Assembly (NCBI GenBank): GCA_038329645.1 | Contig: JBBQNG010000272.1 | Location: forward strand, 1-5,783 | Reading direction: 5' to 3' | Length of the DNA stretch: 5,783 nucleotides | DNA from: SZAS-79 sp038329645 | GTDB lineage: Bacteria; Pseudomonadota; Gammaproteobacteria; Burkholderiales; SG8-39 | In this document: positions 1 to 4,412 of the stretch, piece after piece | Position numbering within the stretch: position 1 is the first letter of the stretch | How the letters are laid out: each line of letters starts with the position of its first letter | Notes under the pieces: model-generated | What the model was told of the DNA's origin: nothing | The model's input: the letters and a program-made list of their open reading frames with translations, nothing else | Databases searched by the model: none | Made by a program: the position numbers and the translations under genes

Positions 1-582
1 CAGCTCATCATCGACGGCTCGCTCGCGGAAAACGAGCGCCTTCTGGAAACGCAGCTTGCCGGACGGCTTGGTGTCAGCCGCACGCCGATCCGCGAAGCGC
101 TCGCCCGCCTTGCGAGCGAAGGTCTGGTCGCCCCGCTGGCATCCGGGGGCTACGAAGTCGTGGACCCGATGCGCGAGTTCGACGACATCTTCTTTATCCG
201 CGAAGTGAACGAAGGGCTCGCCGCGAGGCTCGCCGCCTTGCGGGGTACGGCCGAGGAAATCGCGGAGATCGTTCGTCTTGGCGAGCAAAGCGCCCGGCTC
301 GACCTCTCGGACATCGAGTCGCGCGCCCGCATCAACACGGCTTTCCACACGTCAATCGCGCGCGCAAGCCATGCGCCGCGTCTCATCCGGCTGGTCGAAG
401 GCTATCGGGAATTCTTTCTCAGCCCGCGCGTGCTGCGCGGCTACTCCACCCGGGCAAGCCGTGCTGCGATTGGCGAGCACCGAAGGATTGCGCGCGCCAT
501 TTCCGAGCGAGATGGAATGGTTGCCGAGAGACTGGTACGCGAGCACCTCAGGCGCGCCTACCGTCAGCTGCTGGCGAAATAA
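1..582 (+). CDS. GntR-family transcriptional regulator, FCD (FadR C-terminal domain) subfamily, 5'-truncated by window edge
   Basis: One-component, ligand-responsive DNA-binding regulator; 193 residues are visible in frame 1, ending at TAA. The C-terminal part of a winged helix-turn-helix occupies about residues 11-50, with the typical GntR recognition segment SRTPIREALARL (26-37) and the wing GGYEVVDP. An all-helical FCD effector domain follows at about 58-190, opening with the usual R-x3-E pattern (R67, E71). The metal/ligand-site histidines of FCD proteins appear as His116, His160 and His182; the position four before the first His, usually Asp, is Asn112. About 20-35 N-terminal residues should lie upstream of the window. 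A GTG at 160 could start a shorter frame, but that would discard the DNA-binding domain, so it is not the start. It is co-directional with the transporter operon 67 bases downstream, making it a likely local regulator. Family call is firm; ligand unknown. Confidence 0.93.
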   Translation, partial: QLIIDGSLAENERLLETQLAGRLGVSRTPIREALARLASEGLVAPLASGGYEVVDPMREFDDIFFIREVNEGLAARLAALRGTAEEIAEIVRLGEQSARLDLSDIESRARINTAFHTSIARASHAPRLIRLVEGYREFFLSPRVLRGYSTRASRAAIGEHRRIARAISERDGMVAERLVREHLRRAYRQLLAK

Positions 583-595
583 GGCCGGCACACTT

Positions 596-630
596 ATTGC
601 GTACCACCGCTCATGCATTGCGTACTGCCG
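596..630 (+). repeat. Tandem direct repeat in regulator-transporter gap, candidate operator
   Basis: ATTGCGTAC occurs at 596-604 and again at 617-625. Each copy is followed by two unlike bases and CCG, so 12 of 14 positions match. The start-to-start distance is 21 bp, about two helical turns, which would put bound proteins on the same face. The core GCGTAC resembles the TnGT...ACnA pattern reported for FadR-type GntR operators only partly. An inverted GGTACGC also occurs at 534-540 inside the regulator gene. Use as an operator is inference. Confidence 0.45.
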
Positions 631-635
631 ACCAA

Positions 636-643
636 AAGGGGAA
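636..643 (+). promoter_or_regulatory. Ribosome binding site of the solute-binding protein gene
   Basis: AAGGGGAA lies six bases before the ATG at 650. It is the purine-rich core expected for a strong Shine-Dalgarno site and fixes this start rather than the in-frame upstream codons. It is the only clearly independent, unstructured ribosome site of the operon, consistent with high expression of the binding protein. No convincing -10/-35 pair could be called in 583-649. Confidence 0.75.
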
Positions 644-649
644 TCAAAA

Positions 650-1666
650 ATGCAACTGATCACGCTCAAACGAACCTGTGCCCTAATCGTGTCGTGCGCC
701 ATGGCACTTGCGGTAACCGCCGCACAAGCTCAGAACCAGATCACGATCCAGATCTGGGGCACGACATGGCAGTCGGTCATGCAGTCGCTCGCAGGGGAGT
801 TCGAGAAACTGTCCGGCATCAAAGTCCTCGCGGTGACCCAGGGGAGTTCCGGCGAAGGCCTGGTCCGACTGCAGAGCATGCGCGACGCCCCTACGATCGA
901 CGTCTACTTCACGACCTCGAGCGTGGCCGAGCGCGCGGTCACGGACAGAAAGCTCTTCCTGCCGCTGCCCAAGGCGGCGATGCCGAATCTCGGCAACCTG
1001 ATTCCCGGAGCCTCCGCGGAATCCTGGGCAGCGGCATACTATTACCCGGTGTCGATCATCTGGCGCCCGGACCTCGTCAGGGAGCCGATCAAGTCCTGGA
1101 ACGACCTGTGGGATCCGCGCTTCGCAAAAAAGCTCGGGATCCCCAGCGTCAACATGTATCAGGCGCGAATGCTGCTGGTGGCCTCGATATTGAACGGCGG
1201 CAGCCTGACCAACGTCGAGCCCGGTTTCGCCGCAATGAAGAGACTCAAGCCGAACGTCGCGATGTTCTACAGCAGCGACGCCGCCGCCCGGCAGGCGCTT
1301 GCCCAGGGCGAGGTCGCAGTCCTTATCGGCCCGCCCTCGCAGGCAAAGCGCATGCGGGACCAGGGTGTAGCGGTGGACATTGTCAGCCCGAAGCCCGCGC
1401 CGATGCTCTTCGACGTAATGACGCTCGTCAACACCCCACGCGCAGCCCAAGCCGCGCGGTTCATCGACTTCGTGTTGTCGAAAGGCGCGCAGGACCAGAT
1501 TTCAGAAAAACTCAACATGGCGCCGGTGCACAAGGATTCGAAGCCAGCCGCCGAAGTGGCGCGCGCGCTGCCCGCGCCCGGAGACGCGGTCGCCTTCGAC
1601 GAGGGTCCGATCAACGCCAATATCGCGGCATGGAACGAGCGCTTCAACCGCGAAATCGCCAATTGA
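650..1666 (+). CDS. ABC transporter periplasmic solute-binding protein, PotD/SBP_bac_8-like (polyamine/opine/iron class)
   Basis: Binds a small solute in the periplasm and delivers it to the permease pair encoded downstream. It is 338 residues, normal for the class. Residues 1-27 form a signal peptide: basic LKR, a hydrophobic stretch, and AQA before a probable signal peptidase I cut at 27/28. The mature chain opens with the class II pattern of ITIQIWGTTW (31-40), then GIKV (56-59), PTIDVYFTTSS (81-91), a hinge-region YYYPVSIIWRPD (130-141), SWNDLWDPRFAKKLGIP (149-165) and FDVMTLVNTP (254-263), all typical of PotD/Fbp-like proteins. The start is the ATG with a strong ribosome site; the frame is open far upstream, but that extension overlaps the regulator gene and has no signal peptide. 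The stop overlaps the ATPase start (TGATG). The family is clear; substrate is not, because PotD's key acidic pair appears absent while an Asp at 255 may match PotD Asp257. Confidence 0.93.
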   Translation: MQLITLKRTCALIVSCAMALAVTAAQAQNQITIQIWGTTWQSVMQSLAGEFEKLSGIKVLAVTQGSSGEGLVRLQSMRDAPTIDVYFTTSSVAERAVTDRKLFLPLPKAAMPNLGNLIPGASAESWAAAYYYPVSIIWRPDLVREPIKSWNDLWDPRFAKKLGIPSVNMYQARMLLVASILNGGSLTNVEPGFAAMKRLKPNVAMFYSSDAAARQALAQGEVAVLIGPPSQAKRMRDQGVAVDIVSPKPAPMLFDVMTLVNTPRAAQAARFIDFVLSKGAQDQISEKLNMAPVHKDSKPAAEVARALPAPGDAVAFDEGPINANIAAWNERFNREIAN

Positions 1667-1698
1667 TGGCGACTGAGCCGGGCGCCATCGCGCCCGGC
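1656..1698 (+). promoter_or_regulatory. Paired stem-loops across the binding-protein/ATPase junction
   Basis: Two adjacent inverted repeats. The first pairs TCGCCA (1656-1661) with TGGCGA (1667-1672), with the binding-protein stop TGA in the 5-base loop and part of the ATPase start codon in the stem. The second is a perfect 9-bp all-G/C stem, GCCGGGCGC (1677-1685) with GCGCCCGGC (1690-1698), closed by loop CATC and lying in codons 4-11 of the ATPase. No T-tract follows, so it is not a typical intrinsic terminator. It could protect the upstream mRNA or limit ATPase translation. The pairing is seen; the role is inferred. Confidence 0.45.
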
Positions 1699-2745
1699 CT
1701 CGCCCTGGAAGGGGTCGGCAAGACGTTCGACGCAGTCGAGGCAGTGCGCGAGGTAACGCTGGCGCTACCCAAAGGGACCCTCCTCACCTTGCTCGGGCCT
1801 TCAGGCTGCGGCAAGACCACGTTGTTGCGCATGATCGCGGGCTTCGTCGAGCCAACGGCAGGGCGCATTTGCGTGGGTGGATCCGAGGTCACCAGCCTGC
1901 CACCCGAGCAGCGGCGCATGGGGATGGTGTTCCAGAATTACGCGCTCTTCCCCCATATGACGGTACAGGCGAATGTGGCATTCGGGCTGGAGCTGCGCGG
2001 CATCCGGGGTGCAGAACTCAGCAAGCGGGTCGAACAGGCGCTGTCACTCGTAAAGCTTGCGTCGCTCTCCGATCGCTATCCCTCGCAACTCTCGGGCGGG
2101 CAGCAGCAGCGCGCCGCGCTGGCGAGGGTGATTGCGATCGAACCGGTGTTGCTGCTCCTGGACGAACCGTTCGGCGCGCTCGACAGGAACCTGCGGGAGT
2201 CGATGCAGATCGAACTGCGCAAGCTCCAGCAGTCGCTGGACATCACCACGGTCGTGGTGACACACGACCAGAGCGAGGCCTGGGTGCTCGCGGATTGCGT
2301 CGCAGTAATGAATGCGGGCCGGGTCGAGCAGCTCGGTACGCCCGAGGAAATCTACGATCGACCCGCAACCCCGTTCGTCGCCGGATTTACCGGGGTTTCG
2401 AACCTGGTCGAAGGCAGGATCGAAGAGAGCGCTGGATCGCGCGGCGTGCGCGTCTCGGGCGGCGAATTGCTCTTGCCCTTGCCGGTTGGTGCCAAGGAGA
2501 GCGGAGCAGGTACTTTCGGCCTGCGGCCCGAGCACGTGCGGCTGGTGAGCGAACGCAACGGCATGCCCGCCCGCGTTACGTTTGCGTCCATGCAGGGCGG
2601 TGCAGTTGCCTGCGAACTCGTGCTGGAGGGCGGCACGACGATCCAGGCCTCGGTGACGCGCGATCAGGCGGCCCCTCGGCCCGGAAACCACGTTCGCTTT
2701 ACTTTCGAGCCATCGAAGGCGATGTGGTGGCCGAAACACACTTGA
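1666..2745 (+). CDS. ABC transporter ATP-binding subunit, PotA/FbpC-like with C-terminal TOBE domain
   Basis: Cytoplasmic ATPase that powers the importer; 359 residues, close to the usual 350-380 of PotA-like proteins. All nucleotide-binding motifs are intact: Walker A GPSGCGKT (44-51), Q-loop Gln90 in MVFQNYALFPHMTV, signature LSGGQQQR (142-149), Walker B VLLLLDEP (161-168) with Asp166 and Glu167, D-loop GALD (170-173), and switch His200 in VVTHDQSEA. The C-terminal third carries a TOBE-type regulatory domain, marked by FGLRPEHVRL (284-293). The start is the ATG that overlaps the preceding stop by one base. No good ribosome site precedes it, so it probably relies on ribosomes finishing the binding-protein gene. 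Its stop overlaps the first permease in the same way. The gene symbol is left open because PotA-like ATPases serve many substrates. Confidence 0.96.
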   Translation: MATEPGAIAPGLALEGVGKTFDAVEAVREVTLALPKGTLLTLLGPSGCGKTTLLRMIAGFVEPTAGRICVGGSEVTSLPPEQRRMGMVFQNYALFPHMTVQANVAFGLELRGIRGAELSKRVEQALSLVKLASLSDRYPSQLSGGQQQRAALARVIAIEPVLLLLDEPFGALDRNLRESMQIELRKLQQSLDITTVVVTHDQSEAWVLADCVAVMNAGRVEQLGTPEEIYDRPATPFVAGFTGVSNLVEGRIEESAGSRGVRVSGGELLLPLPVGAKESGAGTFGLRPEHVRLVSERNGMPARVTFASMQGGAVACELVLEGGTTIQASVTRDQAAPRPGNHVRFTFEPSKAMWWPKHT

Positions 2746-3617
2746 TGCGCTGGCGTCCTGGCGCACGGCTCGCGGCGCTCCTTGCACCCTGCTTGGTCGT
2801 CTTGCTGCTGCTGGTCGCTGCCTATGCGGCATTTCTCGGGACCAGCCTGCTGCGTCCTGTTCCGGGAACGGCCGACGTATCGGGGCCGCTTACGCTCGCA
2901 AACTATACGAAGTTCGCAACCGATCCCGCCTACTGGGGAATCCTCGGCCGGACGGTGTGGTTTGCTGCGCTTGTGTCCCTTTGTGCGGCGGTCGTCGGCT
3001 ATCCGCTCGCTTACACGATCGCCCGCACCGAGAGTGCGCTCCTTAGGCGCATCCTGATCGCGGCCGTAGTCGTGACCTTCCTTTCCGGCAGCGTCACACG
3101 CGCCTACGGCTGGTTGGTGATTCTCGGAAACCGCGGCCTGCTCAACGCGATGATGCTCTCGCTGGGATTGCGGGATCAACCGCTGCAGATGGTCTTCAAT
3201 GAGATCGGCGTTTTCGTGGCGTTGCTGCACTTCGTGGTGCCATTTTTCGTGCTGACACTCGTTGGCACGGTGCGCAACGTACCGCGCGCCCTCGAGAATG
3301 CCGCGCGCAACCTCGGCGCGGGCGCATGGACGACGTTCCGTCGCATCACGTTGCCGCTCACCTTGCCAGGCATCGTGGCCGGCATGACACTGTGCTTCGG
3401 CCTCGGCCTTTCCGCTTTCCTGTTCCCGCTCCTGCTCGGTGGTGGCCGGGTGCGCCTCATGGCGAACTTCATCTACGACGAGATCTTCGTCGCCTTCAAT
3501 CTTCCTTTCGCAGCTGCGGCCTCGATGATCTTCCTGGCAGCCGCGCTCGCCTTCCTGCTAGCGTTCTCGGCGCTGCAGCAGGCGATTGTGCGCCATCCGG
3601 CGAGGGCCGGATCATGA
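2745..3617 (+). CDS. ABC transporter inner-membrane permease, PotB-like (BPD_transp_1)
   Basis: First of two transmembrane subunits that form the solute channel; 290 residues. Hydrophobic segments lie near 8-32, 66-92, 103-127, 150-176, 207-232 and 256-281, the expected six-helix layout. A periplasmic loop after helix 1 contains LTLANYTKF (49-57), typical of PotB-like permeases. The cytoplasmic EAA loop, which docks on the ATPase, is ENAARNLGAGAWTTFRRI (184-201) followed by TLP (202-204), with the invariant Gly at 191. The start ATG overlaps the ATPase stop (TGATG) and has no convincing ribosome site, which points to coupled translation. The last codons overlap the next permease by four bases (ATGA) and hold a hairpin bearing that gene's ribosome site. 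Confidence 0.94.
   Translation: MRWRPGARLAALLAPCLVVLLLLVAAYAAFLGTSLLRPVPGTADVSGPLTLANYTKFATDPAYWGILGRTVWFAALVSLCAAVVGYPLAYTIARTESALLRRILIAAVVVTFLSGSVTRAYGWLVILGNRGLLNAMMLSLGLRDQPLQMVFNEIGVFVALLHFVVPFFVLTLVGTVRNVPRALENAARNLGAGAWTTFRRITLPLTLPGIVAGMTLCFGLGLSAFLFPLLLGGGRVRLMANFIYDEIFVAFNLPFAAAASMIFLAAALAFLLAFSALQQAIVRHPARAGS
2746..2765 (+). promoter_or_regulatory. Possible stem-loop at the first permease start codon
   Basis: TGCGCTGG (2746-2753) can pair with CTGGCGCA (2758-2765) around loop CGTC. This gives eight pairs, two of them G-U in RNA, and buries the second and third bases of the ATG. It may restrain independent initiation so that translation depends on ribosomes arriving from the ATPase gene. 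It could equally be a chance pairing in GC-rich coding sequence. Confidence 0.25.
3595..3612 (+). promoter_or_regulatory. Hairpin presenting the second permease's Shine-Dalgarno core in its loop
   Basis: A perfect 7-bp inverted repeat, ATCCGGC (3595-3601) with GCCGGAT (3606-3612), closes a GAGG tetraloop (3602-3605). GAGG is complementary to the anti-Shine-Dalgarno core of 16S rRNA and lies 8 bases before the ATG at 3614. The element sits in the last codons of the upstream permease, where an AGG arginine codon supplies the loop. Translation of the upstream gene would melt the stem. Confidence 0.5.
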
Positions 3618-4405
3618 GCGTCGGGCGTTGCGCATGGGGCGCGTATCTCGCGTTCGCGACGCTCTTCCTCGTCGCGCCGGTGGCGTTTATCGGGCTCTAT
3701 TCTCTGCTGGACGCCACTTTCTTCAAGTTGCCGCTGCCTGCTCTGTCTATGCGCTGGTATAGGGCTTTCTTCGACAGTCCGCAGTTTTCCGCGGCACTCA
3801 AGAGCACGCTCCTGCTTGCAGTCGTCGTCACCCCGCTGTGCGTCGCGGTAGCCATTCCGGCGTCCTGGGCAATTGCGCGCCTGCGCTTTCGTGGTCGTGA
3901 CCTGCTGAATGCGATGATCCTTTCGCCCGTCGTCCTGCCAGGCGTGGTGACTGGCATCGCGCTGCTCAGCCTTTTCGGGATGCTTTCTCTCAAGGATGGA
4001 TTCGTTCGGATGACTCTGGGCATGACCCTCCTGTGCCTCCCGTTCGCAGTACGCGCGCTCACCGCGAACTTCCACGGCCTCGACGAATCGACGGAAGACG
4101 CTGCGCGTAATCTCGGTGCCGGAGCGTTCACGACGTTCGTGCGCGTGACCCTTCCGCAGCTGCGACCGGGCTTGATCGCCGGCATCGTGTTCGTGTTCGT
4201 CGAGACGATGGACAACTTTTCGATCAACGTGTTTCTCGCCGATTCGCGCAGCAAGACCCTTCCGATAGCGGCATTCGAGCAAATCCGGGATTTCGACGAT
4301 CCAACGGTCGCAGCGATGGCGACCCTGCTGTCAGTGCTTTCGGTATTGATCGTGCTTGCGGTCGACCGCCTTGTGGGTCTCGACCGGTTTCTCCGCCATG
4401 GCTAG
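3614..4405 (+). CDS. ABC transporter inner-membrane permease, PotC-like (BPD_transp_1)
   Basis: Second transmembrane subunit of the importer; 263 residues, close to PotC length. Hydrophobic segments lie near 8-32, 63-89, 98-123, 132-150, 184-209 and 231-252. After helix 1 comes LSMRWYRAFFDSPQF (44-58), a segment characteristic of PotC/PotI-like permeases. The EAA loop is EDAARNLGAGAFTTFVRV (161-178) followed by TLP (179-181), nearly the same as in the partner permease, as expected for two subunits docking on one ATPase dimer. The start is the ATG inside the ATGA overlap with the upstream stop, served by GAGG eight bases before it. It is the last gene of the operon; its TAG stop sits in a perfect palindrome and is seven bases from the converging dehydrogenase stop. 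Confidence 0.94.
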   Translation: MSVGRCAWGAYLAFATLFLVAPVAFIGLYSLLDATFFKLPLPALSMRWYRAFFDSPQFSAALKSTLLLAVVVTPLCVAVAIPASWAIARLRFRGRDLLNAMILSPVVLPGVVTGIALLSLFGMLSLKDGFVRMTLGMTLLCLPFAVRALTANFHGLDESTEDAARNLGAGAFTTFVRVTLPQLRPGLIAGIVFVFVETMDNFSINVFLADSRSKTLPIAAFEQIRDFDDPTVAAMATLLSVLSVLIVLAVDRLVGLDRFLRHG

Positions 4406-4408
4406 CCA
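4399..4408. repeat. 10-bp perfect palindrome over the operon stop codon
   Basis: TGGCTAGCCA is its own reverse complement and contains the TAG stop of the second permease. With no loop and no T-tract it cannot act as a normal intrinsic terminator. The seven bases 4406-4412 between the convergent stop codons leave no room for one, so transcript ends for both directions must fall inside coding sequence or use Rho. Confidence 0.4.
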
Positions 4409-4412
4409 GAGG

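Noticed and set aside
278..649. In-frame extension upstream of the binding-protein ATG
   Set aside because: It overlaps the regulator gene, would put the signal peptide inside the protein, and lacks a ribosome site such as the one before 650.
613..1665. Long open extension upstream of the ATPase start, in another frame of the binding-protein gene
   Set aside because: It lies wholly over the binding-protein gene, its translation is arginine-rich and without any domain, and the ATPase has a good ATG at 1666. It is a GC-rich shadow frame.
2243..2260. 7-bp inverted repeat TCACCAC/GTGGTGA in the ATPase gene
   Set aside because: It falls on the conserved Thr-Thr-Val-Val-Val-Thr strand before the switch His, where the codons produce the pairing by themselves; it is not near any gene boundary.
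683..4282. Minus-strand open frames of 130-270 codons opposite the importer genes (for example 683-1450, 2044-2832, 3473-4282)
   Set aside because: Their translations are rich in Arg, His and Gln with no recognisable fold, and each lies fully antisense to a gene with intact family motifs. This is expected from GC-rich codon bias.
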